Positions 7,327-15,184 of a DNA stretch of 52,089 nt are shown here, piece by piece; position 1 is the first letter of the stretch; each line of letters begins with the position of its first letter. The position numbers and the translations under genes were made by a program. Source of the stretch: JAVXAG01 sp036660615 (GTDB lineage Bacteria; Bacillota; Clostridia; Peptostreptococcales; Anaerovoracaceae); assembly GCA_036660615.1 (NCBI GenBank), contig JAVXAG010000001.1, positions 1 through 52,089 on the forward strand, given 5' to 3'. The notes beneath the pieces were generated by a model. It did not search any database. It was not told the DNA's origin and worked only from the letters and a program-made list of their open reading frames with translations.

Positions 7327-8511
7327 ATGAAAAAAACTATTAGAGATATTCATGTTAAAGGAAAAAGAGTCCTAGTAAGGTGCGACTTTAACGTTCCACA
7401 AAAGGACGGCGTAATAACTGACGATATTAGAATCACTGCAGCATTACCAACAATTAATTATTTAGTTGAAAACGGAGCTAAAGTTATTTTGATGTCACAT
7501 CTTGGCAGACCAGAGGGTGAAGCAAATATGAAATTCACTCTTAAACCAGTCGCTGACAGACTTTCTGAGTTGCTAAAACAGAAAATCACGTTTATTAGTT
7601 GTGATAAAGTTGTCGATGATAAAGTCAAAGAGGCAGCATTTAATCTACAAGACGGACAAGTTATGCTACTAGAAAATGTCAGATTTAGAAAAGAAGAAAC
7701 AAAAAACGGTGCAGATTTTGCAAAGGAACTTGCTTCCCTTGGAGAGGTTTTTGTACAAGAGGCATTTGGAACGGCCCATAGAGCACATGCATCTACTGCA
7801 GGAGTAGCAGATTATTTACCTGCTGTTTCAGGGTTCTTGATTGAAAAAGAAGTGCAGTTCCTTGGAAGCGCAATAGAAAACCCAGAGAGACCATTTGTAG
7901 CAATTATGGGTGGAGCAAAAGTCGGAGACAAGATTCCGGTAATAGAAAACCTACTAAAAAAAGTAGACGTTCTTATTATTGGAGGGGGCATGGCGTATAC
8001 TTTCTTCAAAGCAATGGGGTTTGAAATAGGAAAATCAATTTTAGATGCTGATAATGTTTTACTTGCAAAAGAGTTAATAGAAAAGGCAAAAACTGCGGGA
8101 GTTGACTTAATGTTACCTGTTGACGTTATTGCTGCTAAAGAATTTAGCAATGATGCTGAGTTTGCAATATACGACAGAGATAAGATTCCAGAAGATATGA
8201 TGGGATTAGATATCGGTCCAAAAACAGTTGAGCAATTGTTGGTAGTTCTAAATAAGGCAAAGACAGTTGTATGGAATGGACCAGTAGGCGTATTTGAAAT
8301 GCCAAACTTCGCACAAGGGACTGAGGCAATAGCCAAAGCTCTAGCAAGTAGCAAAGCAATAACTGTAATTGGTGGTGGAGATTCAGCTGCAGCAGTAGAA
8401 CAATTTGGTCTAGCTGACAAGATGACTCACATATCCACTGGTGGTGGTGCTTCATTGGAATTCCTAGAAGGCAAGATTTTACCTGGAATTGCAGTAATTG
8501 AAGACAAATAG
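7327..8511 (+). CDS. pgk: Phosphoglycerate kinase
   Basis: It transfers the acyl phosphate of 1,3-bisphosphoglycerate to ADP, the first ATP-yielding step of glycolysis. The N-terminal substrate domain has RVLVRCDFNVP (about residues 13-24) and SHLGRPEG. The C-terminal nucleotide domain has IMGGAKVGDKI and the late GGGDSAAA motif. Length 394 is typical. It sits 28 bp after gap and 14 bp before tpiA, clearly in one operon, and its order of action follows gap directly. Confidence 0.97.
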   Translation: MKKTIRDIHVKGKRVLVRCDFNVPQKDGVITDDIRITAALPTINYLVENGAKVILMSHLGRPEGEANMKFTLKPVADRLSELLKQKITFISCDKVVDDKVKEAAFNLQDGQVMLLENVRFRKEETKNGADFAKELASLGEVFVQEAFGTAHRAHASTAGVADYLPAVSGFLIEKEVQFLGSAIENPERPFVAIMGGAKVGDKIPVIENLLKKVDVLIIGGGMAYTFFKAMGFEIGKSILDADNVLLAKELIEKAKTAGVDLMLPVDVIAAKEFSNDAEFAIYDRDKIPEDMMGLDIGPKTVEQLLVVLNKAKTVVWNGPVGVFEMPNFAQGTEAIAKALASSKAITVIGGGDSAAAVEQFGLADKMTHISTGGGASLEFLEGKILPGIAVIEDK

Positions 8512-8525
8512 AAAGAGGTTAAACG

Positions 8526-9275
8526 ATGAGAATTCCATTTATAGCAGGAAACTGGAAAATGTTCAAAACAAACAGAGAAGCACTAGAATTTGCTGAAGAA
8601 TTTAAAGCTTTATATAAAGGTACTGATGTAAAGGCGGCAATATGTGCTCCATATACACAGTTACAAACTTTGGTGGAAGCATTCAAAGGAACAAAGGTAG
8701 GTGTGGGCGCACAAAATGTCCATTTTGAAACAGAAGGAGCTTTTACGGGAGAAATTTCCGTTGAAATGCTAAAAGAAATTGGCGTGGACTATTGTATCGT
8801 TGGTCACTCTGAAAGAAGACAGTATTTTAATGAGACTGATGCTACGGTAAACCTAAAGTTAAAAAAACTGTTGAGAGACAGCCAGATTACGCCAATCCTT
8901 TGTGTTGGAGAAGTTCTTGAGCAAAGAGAAAAGGCTATTGAGAATAGTATAGTAAGTGGTCAATTAAAAGCAGCACTTGAAGGTATTTCTGGAGAAGAAG
9001 CAAAGAAGGTTGTTATTGCATATGAACCAATATGGGCAATAGGGACTGGAAAGACTGCATCCCCAGAGCAGGCAAACCAGATGTGTGCTTGTATCAGAGA
9101 AACTTTGGAGTCGTTATATGATGAAGAAATCTCCGATGAAATTACTATTCAATATGGCGGAAGTGTAAAAGCAGAAAATGCTACAGAGATTATGAACATG
9201 GAAGAAATAGATGGCGCTCTTGTCGGCGGAGCTAGTTTGAATCCGTCCAAATTTATGGATATAGTTAATTTTTAG
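8526..9275 (+). CDS. tpiA: Triosephosphate isomerase
   Basis: It interconverts dihydroxyacetone phosphate and glyceraldehyde-3-phosphate. The TIM-barrel marks are GNWKM near residue 10, the catalytic histidine in IVGHSERR, the catalytic glutamate in YEPIWAIGTGK, and the phosphate-binding IQYGGSVKAEN and DGALVGGASL. Length 249 is standard. The gene starts 14 bp after pgk with AGAGG ahead of the ATG. Phosphoglycerate mutase and enolase, which often follow in clostridia, are not here. Confidence 0.97.
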   Translation: MRIPFIAGNWKMFKTNREALEFAEEFKALYKGTDVKAAICAPYTQLQTLVEAFKGTKVGVGAQNVHFETEGAFTGEISVEMLKEIGVDYCIVGHSERRQYFNETDATVNLKLKKLLRDSQITPILCVGEVLEQREKAIENSIVSGQLKAALEGISGEEAKKVVIAYEPIWAIGTGKTASPEQANQMCACIRETLESLYDEEISDEITIQYGGSVKAENATEIMNMEEIDGALVGGASLNPSKFMDIVNF

Positions 9276-9384
9276 TTAAAAAATCTTTTGTTAACATAAT
9301 AACAAGGCATTTATGTAAAATAATTCTTGATTTTTATAATGTCATATGTTAAAGTTAAAGAGTTGAAATACGAGGAGGTACGAG

Positions 9385-9618
9385 ATGAAAACAGCTTTAA
9401 TGGTTTTATTAGCAGTCGCTAGTATAGTACTAATTGCTAGTATTCTTTTACAATCAGGAAATAGTGCTGGATTATCAGGATCAATTGCTGGTGGAGCCGA
9501 ACAATTATTCGGTAAAAAGAAGAGTAAAGGTTACGAAGCTATATTGGGCAAAATTACTGCAATTGCTGCAGTGTTATTTATTGCACTCTCATTAGCAATC
9601 GTTACTTTATATAATTAG
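9385..9618 (+). CDS. secG: Preprotein translocase subunit SecG
   Basis: A small auxiliary subunit of the SecYEG protein-export channel. The 77-residue protein has two transmembrane helices (about residues 3-22 and 53-74) flanking the conserved cytoplasmic loop with LLQSGNSAGLSGSIAGGAEQLFGKKKSKG. A GAGGAGG site precedes the ATG. A TATAAT at 9335-9340 suggests a separate promoter, though the -35 is weak. In other clostridia secG also follows the glycolytic genes, so this is conserved order rather than a functional link. Confidence 0.95.
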   Translation: MKTALMVLLAVASIVLIASILLQSGNSAGLSGSIAGGAEQLFGKKKSKGYEAILGKITAIAAVLFIALSLAIVTLYN

Positions 9619-9648
9619 TTATAATAATATTTTTAATATTTCGCTTTT

Positions 9649-9678
9649 ATTAAGAGGTGCTTTATAGTGCCTCTTAAT
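9649..9678 (+). terminator. Hairpin between secG and hppA
   Basis: ATTAAGAGGTGC (9649-9660) and GTGCCTCTTAAT (9667-9678) form a 12-bp stem with two G-U pairs and a six-base loop. No T-run follows, so it is either a weak terminator, an RNA-processing barrier that sets relative levels of secG and hppA, or a stabiliser of the secG 3' end. Confidence 0.5.
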
Positions 9679-9707
9679 GTAATTACAAAGTGAAGAGGAG
9701 GTATCAT

Positions 9708-11726
9708 ATGTTTGAATGGATTGCTCCTGTTGCAGCTGTCATTGCGCTTATTGTAGCGTTCTGCTTATCCTCATGGATAAGTAAAGCTGAAGAAGGAACA
9801 GACAGAATGAAGGAAATCGCAGGTTACATCAGAGAAGGTGCAATGGCATTCCTAAGAAGAGAATATAAGACAATGGCAATTGTTATCGTTGTATTATTCT
9901 TATTAATCGGTTTTGGACTACAAAACTGGACAACCGCAATACTTTATGTAGTCGGTGCTTTATTATCAGTACTAGCTGGATACTTTGGAATGCAAGTTGC
10001 TACCAAAGGTAATGTTAGAACAGCAAACGCAGCATTATCATCTGGAATGCCAAAAGCATTAAAGATCGCATTTAGAAGTGGTGCAGTTATGGGACTTTGC
10101 GTTGCAGGTTTAGGTCTTTTGGGACTTGGAGTTGTATTCTGCTTCCTTGACCTTGCAAGCTTCGTTGAATGTATTACTGGTTTTGGACTAGGTGCATCAT
10201 CAATGGCATTGTTCGGAAGAGTTGGTGGTGGTATCTATACTAAAGCAGCAGACGTTGGTGCTGACCTTGTAGGTAAAGTCGAAGCTGGAATTCCAGAAGA
10301 TGACCCAAGAAACCCTGCAGTAATCGCTGACAATGTTGGAGATAACGTTGGAGACGTTGCTGGAATGGGATCAGACTTATTTGAGTCATATGTTGGTTCA
10401 ATTATTTCTGCTATTATTCTTGCTTCAGTTGCAGTAGCTAACGCTCCTGAAATGTCAACTTTCTCAGAAACAACAGCAGCTTTATTCCCATTAATTCTAT
10501 CTGCAATAGGTCTTGTTGCATCAGTAGTTGGAATCTTATTTGTTAGAGGAAATGAAAACGTTAATCCAGCAAAAGCATTAAATATGGGAACATATATCGC
10601 TGGAGCTATTGTAATCGTTGCATCATTCTTCTTGAGTAAGTCTATGCTAGGTGATTACACTTATGCAGCAGCTATTATTGCTGGACTAATTGTAGGTGTC
10701 GTTATTGGTAAAATCACAGAAGTTTATACTTCTGGAGATTATAAATCAGTTCAGAGAATTGCAGAACAATCACAAACAGGTGCCGCAACTACTATAATCA
10801 GTGGTTTAGGCGTTGGTATGATGTCAACATTATGGCCTGTAATGTGTATTGCAGTTGGAACATATGTTGCTTATCAATTTGCAGGTTTATACGGAATTGC
10901 TCTTGCAGCAGTAGGTATGCTTTCAACAACAGCTATTACAGTTGCAGTTGATGCTTATGGTCCTGTTGCTGACAACGCTGGTGGTATCGCAGAAATGTCA
11001 GACCTTCCAGAAGAAGTTAGAGAAATTACTGACAAACTTGACTCTGTAGGTAACACTACAGCAGCTATTGGTAAAGGTTTCGCTATTGGATCAGCAGCTT
11101 TAACAGCTCTTGCATTATTTGCATCATATGCTACAGTAACTGGTTTAACAACAGTAAGCTTACTTGAGCCAATCGTAATTATTGGATTATTTATCGGAGC
11201 TATGCTTCCTTTCTTATTCTCAGCATTAACTATGAATTCAGTAGGTAAAGCTGCTAATGAAATGATCGAAGAAGTTAGAAGACAGTTCAGAGAAGATAAA
11301 GGCATTATGGCTGGAACAACAAAGCCAGACTATGCAAAATGCGTTGATATTTCAACAGCAGCTGCATTAAAAGAAATGATTATTCCTGGATTACTTGCAA
11401 TTATTGCACCTATCGCAATGGGTATCATTCTTGGAACTGAAGCTTTAGGCGGAATGCTAGCTGGATCTCTATCATCAGGTGTTGTAATGGCTATCATGAT
11501 GGCTAATGCCGGTGGTGCTTGGGATAACGCAAAGAAATACATTGAAGAAGGTCACTATGGTGGCAAAGGTTCAGATCCTCATAAGGCAGCAGTTGTAGGA
11601 GATACAGTTGGTGACCCATTCAAGGATACATCTGGCCCTTCAATCAACATCTTAATCAAGTTAATGACAATCGTAGCAGTAGTATTTGCTCCATTGTTTG
11701 TACAGATTGGTGGACTTCTAGGATAA
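9708..11726 (+). CDS. hppA: Membrane-bound K+-dependent ion-pumping pyrophosphatase
   Basis: It couples pyrophosphate hydrolysis to H+ or Na+ transport across the membrane, saving energy in anaerobes. About 672 residues with some sixteen transmembrane helices. The catalytic block has DVGADLVGKVEAGIPEDDPR and ADNVGDNVGDVAGMGSDLFE. The motif GNTTAAIGKG has Ala452 where K+-independent enzymes carry lysine, which marks the K+-dependent class; these are often Na+ pumps. I chose the ATG at 9708 because GAGGAGG precedes it; an in-frame GTG at 9690 lies within that site. A strong terminator follows. Confidence 0.96.
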   Translation: MFEWIAPVAAVIALIVAFCLSSWISKAEEGTDRMKEIAGYIREGAMAFLRREYKTMAIVIVVLFLLIGFGLQNWTTAILYVVGALLSVLAGYFGMQVATKGNVRTANAALSSGMPKALKIAFRSGAVMGLCVAGLGLLGLGVVFCFLDLASFVECITGFGLGASSMALFGRVGGGIYTKAADVGADLVGKVEAGIPEDDPRNPAVIADNVGDNVGDVAGMGSDLFESYVGSIISAIILASVAVANAPEMSTFSETTAALFPLILSAIGLVASVVGILFVRGNENVNPAKALNMGTYIAGAIVIVASFFLSKSMLGDYTYAAAIIAGLIVGVVIGKITEVYTSGDYKSVQRIAEQSQTGAATTIISGLGVGMMSTLWPVMCIAVGTYVAYQFAGLYGIALAAVGMLSTTAITVAVDAYGPVADNAGGIAEMSDLPEEVREITDKLDSVGNTTAAIGKGFAIGSAALTALALFASYATVTGLTTVSLLEPIVIIGLFIGAMLPFLFSALTMNSVGKAANEMIEEVRRQFREDKGIMAGTTKPDYAKCVDISTAAALKEMIIPGLLAIIAPIAMGIILGTEALGGMLAGSLSSGVVMAIMMANAGGAWDNAKKYIEEGHYGGKGSDPHKAAVVGDTVGDPFKDTSGPSINILIKLMTIVAVVFAPLFVQIGGLLG

Positions 11727-11765
11727 TAACTATCCGTTAGAAAACTTAATTTTAGATTATAATTT

Positions 11766-11792
11766 AGACTTCGCTTCGGCGGAGTCTTTTTT
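11766..11792 (+). terminator. Intrinsic terminator after hppA
   Basis: AGACTTCGC, a UUCG tetraloop closed by a C-G pair, and GCGGAGTCT form a tight nine-pair stem with one G-U pair, followed by TTTTTT. This is a near-ideal Rho-independent terminator 40 bp after the hppA stop. Confidence 0.93.
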
Positions 11793-11841
11793 ATATATCA
11801 AAAGAAAACTATAATGGGGGATAGACCTCAAAAAAAGGAAT

Positions 11842-11900
11842 AAAAAAATCGAGAACTCATGAAAATCATTTAATTTTCAGAGGTCTCGATTTTTATTTTT
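11842..11900. terminator. Long bidirectional terminator hairpin between hppA and the crotonase gene
   Basis: AAAAATCGAGA pairs with TCTCGATTTTT, and inner CTC/GAG and TGAAAA/TTTTCA pairs extend the stem to a small loop. T-rich tails are present on both strands. It lies 20 bp past the minus-strand crotonase stop and probably terminates that gene, as well as any readthrough from hppA. Confidence 0.8.
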
Positions 11901-11920
11901 TACAAATATGTAGTTGTGAT

Positions 11921-12697
11921 TTATTTATTCTTGAATACAGCTGGTCTTTTCTCTAAGAAAGCTGCCATTCCTTCTGCTTTGTCGTCTGAACCGAAAGCAG
12001 CAGTGAAAGTTTCGATTTCAAATTTGCTTGCGGACTTCATATCCATGTCATAGCCATTGTTTATAGCTGACTTTGCAGTAGCAATAGCGATAGGAGCCTT
12101 AGAAATGATTGTTTTAGCGACTTTTTCAGCTGCTTCCAACAATTCCTCAGGAGCAACTACTTTCTCGACTAGGCCGATTCTGTAAGCTTCTGCAGCAGGG
12201 ACTACTTCAGCAGTCAAAATTAAGTATTTTGCCATGCCTTTGCCAACAAGTCTTGCAAGTCTTTGAGTACCTCCAAAACCAGGAATAATTCCTAGACCAA
12301 CTTCAGGCTGACCAAATTTTGCTTTTTCTGATGCGATACGAATGTCACAAGCAAGTGATAGTTCGCAACCACCACCTAAAGCAAAACCGTTTACAGCAGC
12401 GATTACTGGTTTTTCTATAGCTTCGATTAAATTCATAACTTTGTGACCTGAAATCATCATGTTACGACCTTCTAAAGCATTCAATTTGCTCATCTCAGCA
12501 ATGTCTGCTCCAGCAACAAAGGCTTTGCCTTCGCCAGTTAAAATAACTACTCTTACTTGATCGTCTTTTTCAATTGCTGTAAAGACATCAAATAGTTCTG
12601 ATAGAACCTCCACGTTAAGAGCGTTCATAGCTTGTGGTCTGTTAATAGTAACATACCCGATTTGTTCTTTGGTTTCAAATTTAATATTGTTGTACAT
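11921..12697 (-). CDS. crt: Enoyl-CoA hydratase / crotonase family protein
   Basis: It probably hydrates crotonyl-CoA to 3-hydroxybutyryl-CoA, as in butyrate-forming or amino-acid-fermenting clostridia. The oxyanion-hole motif is AFVAGADIAEM (about residues 60-70) and the catalytic region is NGFALGGGCELSLACDIRIA with both expected glutamates (CEL, QPEVGLG). Length 258 is usual for Crt. The other butyrate genes (bcd, etf, hbd, thl) are not adjacent, so the pathway is inferred and another crotonase-fold reaction is possible. GAAAGGAC precedes the ATG. It appears to be transcribed alone. Confidence 0.88.
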   Translation of the reverse strand: MYNNIKFETKEQIGYVTINRPQAMNALNVEVLSELFDVFTAIEKDDQVRVVILTGEGKAFVAGADIAEMSKLNALEGRNMMISGHKVMNLIEAIEKPVIAAVNGFALGGGCELSLACDIRIASEKAKFGQPEVGLGIIPGFGGTQRLARLVGKGMAKYLILTAEVVPAAEAYRIGLVEKVVAPEELLEAAEKVAKTIISKAPIAIATAKSAINNGYDMDMKSASKFEIETFTAAFGSDDKAEGMAAFLEKRPAVFKNK

Positions 12698-12751
12698 AGT
12701 AATTTGTCCTTTCTGTAGTTGAAATAATCATATTGTTAATATTGTAACATA

Positions 12752-13384
12752 CTACATTTGCTTTTTCAAACTTTCTAGGGCTTTTTTTACTGGTGGAACC
12801 ATAAGAATTATTACTGTGATAATTCCTTCAGTACCTAAGTAGATCAAATTGTACCATAATGACCAAGTAATTGCATTAAAACCTTCGCCAGCATATGAGC
12901 CGAAGAATACGATTCCTGAAAATACTGCGCACAGATATCTACAGAAAACACCAAAGGCATAGCCTTTAACCAATCCATTTTTTTGGTTTCTGAAAACACC
13001 CGATAAACCCATTGCTCCGAAAGCAAGAGGGTAGTCAACTAGTAGTTGGACTGGATGAATTACATAAGGCCCAAAGATTAAGTTAAGTAAACCTAAGCAA
13101 ATTCCTGCCATTACAGCTTTTCTGGTGCCTAGAAGGTAACCACAAAGCATAATTGGTAGCATACTTAATGCAGTAATAGAACCGCCATAAGGCATATCAA
13201 ATAGTTTGATTAAGCCTAGACCTACGGATAAAGCAATCATCAAAGCAGATATTGTCAAAGCCTTGACATCTGGTTTTTTGTTTTTCTCCGGTATTAGGAT
13301 AAGTATAAAGAAAATAACGATAATGCCAATTGTAATAATTTGGCCAGTTGTGGATTCAAAGAACCCCTGTAAGTTTTCGAACAT
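12752..13384 (-). CDS. thiT: Thiamine ECF transporter substrate-binding subunit ThiT
   Basis: The membrane S-component that binds thiamine and docks onto a shared EcfT/EcfA module. 210 residues with about six to seven helices. The thiamine-binding features of the family are present: MPYGGSITALSMLPI in the middle loop and HPVQLLVDYPLAFGAMGL. A longer N-terminal helix (residues 15-31) precedes the core. No ecfT or ecfA genes lie nearby, so it must use a module encoded elsewhere. The TPP riboswitch directly upstream confirms the substrate and shows repression when thiamine diphosphate is plentiful. The AAGGAGG ribosome binding site is the 3' arm of a hairpin. Confidence 0.94.
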   Translation of the reverse strand: MFENLQGFFESTTGQIITIGIIVIFFILILIPEKNKKPDVKALTISALMIALSVGLGLIKLFDMPYGGSITALSMLPIMLCGYLLGTRKAVMAGICLGLLNLIFGPYVIHPVQLLVDYPLAFGAMGLSGVFRNQKNGLVKGYAFGVFCRYLCAVFSGIVFFGSYAGEGFNAITWSLWYNLIYLGTEGIITVIILMVPPVKKALESLKKQM

Positions 13385-13392
13385 AAAAAAAT

Positions 13393-13412
13393 CCTCCTTA
13401 TTATTTAGGAGG
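13393..13412 (-). promoter_or_regulatory. Ribosome-binding-site hairpin, expression platform of the TPP riboswitch
   Basis: On the minus strand CCTCCT (13407-13412) and AGGAGG (13393-13398) form a perfect six-pair stem around AAATAATA. The second arm is the thiT Shine-Dalgarno sequence, followed by A and six T residues. The hairpin can block initiation; with the T-run it could also act as a weak terminator. Confidence 0.75.
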
Positions 13413-13450
13413 GGAACTACTTGTAATTATTCACACTAAAAAAATATAAA

Positions 13451-13549
13451 TAATCGCTTCCCTACGTCGGTATTAACCGAATCAGGTTATGAGGGTTTAA
13501 TTTCGCATTATTCACGAAATAAGTCTCAGCATGGGCTCCCCTAGCTCGA
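13451..13549 (-). ncRNA. TPP riboswitch (Thi-box) upstream of thiT
   Basis: Read on the minus strand the element has the conserved blocks of a thiamine-pyrophosphate aptamer in order: AGGGGAGCCC, GCTGAGA, AAACCCTCATAACCTGAT, then GGTTAATACCGACGTAGGGAA. P1 can close between ATCGAGCT at the start and AGCGAT at the end. The sequestering hairpin at 13393-13412 is the likely output, so TPP binding should lower thiT translation. It lies between thiN and thiT and therefore controls only thiT. Confidence 0.97.
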
Positions 13550-13568
13550 TAAAATAATAGTACTATTT

Positions 13569-14204
13569 TTAACACTTGTCAACATCTTTCGAGAAGATAA
13601 TTAAAACTTTGCCATTTTCCACCTTAATTCTAGCTTCATTTTCGATAATTTCGTTGCTAATACCAAGAGTCATTGAATTAGTCAAAGTTGCGTTAGTAAG
13701 AGGATATTGTACACCACGAATATATACACCAGTTGATTTTTCACTAAAACTTATCAATGATAAAAACTTATAGCTGTTTTTTTTAACAGTAATTGTAGTA
13801 TTTTCTATTAAAAACATATAATTTTGAGAATCCATTATTGAGATATTACAGTGTCTTTTAGAATACTTATCTAGTAGCGCAATATTTCCAAGAGTGTGAT
13901 CAATTCTTCCGCCAAGTCCACCTAAAATAGTTATATCTCGGAAACCCATTTCGATGGCTTTTCCAATGGCAGCATCAGTATCAGTCAAATCTTTTTCTTT
14001 TGGCAGGCTTACAATAAATGCATCTGTAATAGAAGGGCGCTTTGAGGAATCAAAGTCACCGATAATCAGATTTGGCATTATATTCAGTGCCTCTGCAACG
14101 TATTGCCCACCATCAGCGCAAATAATATAATCAAAATAACTCTTGTCAAAAAAATTTGAGTTCTTTTTTTCTAGGTACGACGTAATAATTAAACATTTAG
14201 ACAT
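13569..14204 (-). CDS. thiN: Thiamine pyrophosphokinase
   Basis: It converts thiamine to thiamine diphosphate with ATP, the step that follows uptake by ThiT. Family motifs are YIICADGGQYVAEAL, IIGDFDSSKRP, KEKDLTDTDAAIG and GGLGGRIDHTLGNI, in that order. I chose the ATG at 14204, giving MSKCLIITSYLEKK and about 211 residues; the frame extends 17 codons further upstream, but the family begins here. The gene lies upstream of the riboswitch and so is not under that element. It shares a short upstream region with the divergent DUF975 gene. Confidence 0.93.
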   Translation of the reverse strand: MSKCLIITSYLEKKNSNFFDKSYFDYIICADGGQYVAEALNIMPNLIIGDFDSSKRPSITDAFIVSLPKEKDLTDTDAAIGKAIEMGFRDITILGGLGGRIDHTLGNIALLDKYSKRHCNISIMDSQNYMFLIENTTITVKKNSYKFLSLISFSEKSTGVYIRGVQYPLTNATLTNSMTLGISNEIIENEARIKVENGKVLIIFSKDVDKC

Positions 14205-14227
14205 AATTTTCACCAATATTCTTTCAT

Positions 14228-14256
14228 TTGCAAATCTATCAAAAGTATTATACAAT
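14228..14256 (+). promoter_or_regulatory. Sigma-A promoter for the DUF975 gene
   Basis: TTGCAA at 14228-14233 and TACAAT at 14251-14256 are separated by 17 bp and lie about 40 bp before the ATG at 14295. Confidence 0.55.
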
Positions 14257-14294
14257 AAAACCTAAGAAAAGAAAATAAGAGAAGGAGATTAATA

Positions 14295-15056
14295 ATGAAT
14301 AACATTATCGTAAGAGAAAGTGCATCTGAGTTAAGGTCCATAGCAAGAACTGCACTAAGTGCTAATTGGGGGAAAGTTACATTAGGATATGTAATCTATT
14401 ATTTATTGTCAACGGTAGTATCGGACATCTTGGGAATGATTTTCAATTCGGATTCCTTTACAATGGCATTACCGTATTTTGATAACGCAAGCACGATCTC
14501 TATAGTAAGTAATCTATATGACATCGTAGTAGCTGGAGCATTATCCTTTGGGCTGATCAGTTTCTTCATAAGCTTTTTTAGAAGAAAAGATATTAATCCA
14601 ACGAAGATATTCGATGGATTCGAGGTATTTTTAAAAGCATTGGGATTATCCCTTATGATGGGATTACTGATTTTACTTTGGTCACTATTATTTATTATTC
14701 CGGGGATTATAGCATGGTATAGGTACAGCCAATCATTTTACATAATGCTAGACAATCCAGACATGGGAATTATGGATTGTATTAATGAGAGTAAAAGACT
14801 TATGAATAATAATAAGGGAAGACTCTTTTATTTGAGTATAACCTTTATCGGATGGAATATTTTAGCTATAATACCAGGCATGTTTTTACTGTCAATGCAT
14901 GGGATTCTTGGATATGGGCTTAGTTTAGTTGCATCTATTCCAACATTCTTTGTTGCTGTATATTTGATTACTGCACAAACTGCTTTTTATGAGTTGGTTT
15001 CAGGTCATTTGATTGCAGAGCCTAGAACTAGTGACGAAGGATACGAACAGTATTAA
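14295..15056 (+). CDS. DUF975 family membrane protein
   Basis: A 253-residue integral membrane protein of unknown function. The N-terminal ASELRSIARTALSANWGKVTLGYVIYY is the recognisable family start (a short amphipathic helix, then NWGK before the first helix). About five or six hydrophobic segments follow, and a conserved central stretch reads IIPGIIAWYRYSQSFYIMLDNPDMGIMDCINESKRLM. An AGAAGGAG site precedes the ATG. The gene has its own promoter and a strong terminator, so it is monocistronic. DUF975 members are common in clostridia, and no role is established. Confidence 0.85.
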   Translation: MNNIIVRESASELRSIARTALSANWGKVTLGYVIYYLLSTVVSDILGMIFNSDSFTMALPYFDNASTISIVSNLYDIVVAGALSFGLISFFISFFRRKDINPTKIFDGFEVFLKALGLSLMMGLLILLWSLLFIIPGIIAWYRYSQSFYIMLDNPDMGIMDCINESKRLMNNNKGRLFYLSITFIGWNILAIIPGMFLLSMHGILGYGLSLVASIPTFFVAVYLITAQTAFYELVSGHLIAEPRTSDEGYEQY

Positions 15057-15080
15057 AAAATGTAATAGATAAATATAATG

Positions 15081-15123
15081 ACGAGGGAACAAGTAAAACA
15101 AAAATACTGTTCTCTCGTTTTTT
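15081..15123 (+). terminator. Intrinsic terminator after the DUF975 gene
   Basis: ACGAGGGAACA and TGTTCTCTCGT pair over 11 positions (one G-U) around an AT-rich loop, followed by TTTTTT. Confidence 0.88.
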
Positions 15124-15130
15124 GTAACAG

Positions 15131-15159
15131 TTGACAAGAGTAATGGCATATTATAAGTA
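15131..15159 (+). promoter_or_regulatory. Promoter region of the duplicated P-loop protein gene
   Basis: A perfect TTGACA at 15131-15136 follows the preceding terminator directly. The -10 box is ambiguous: TATAAG at 15 bp spacing or TAAGTA at 17 bp. The coding start is at 15185. Confidence 0.5.
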
Positions 15160-15184
15160 TACTTTTTAGATTGGAGGAATTACC

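Noticed and set aside
7812..8455. Long minus-strand frames opposite pgk
   Set aside because: These are shadows of a strongly biased coding strand and have no ribosome binding sites.
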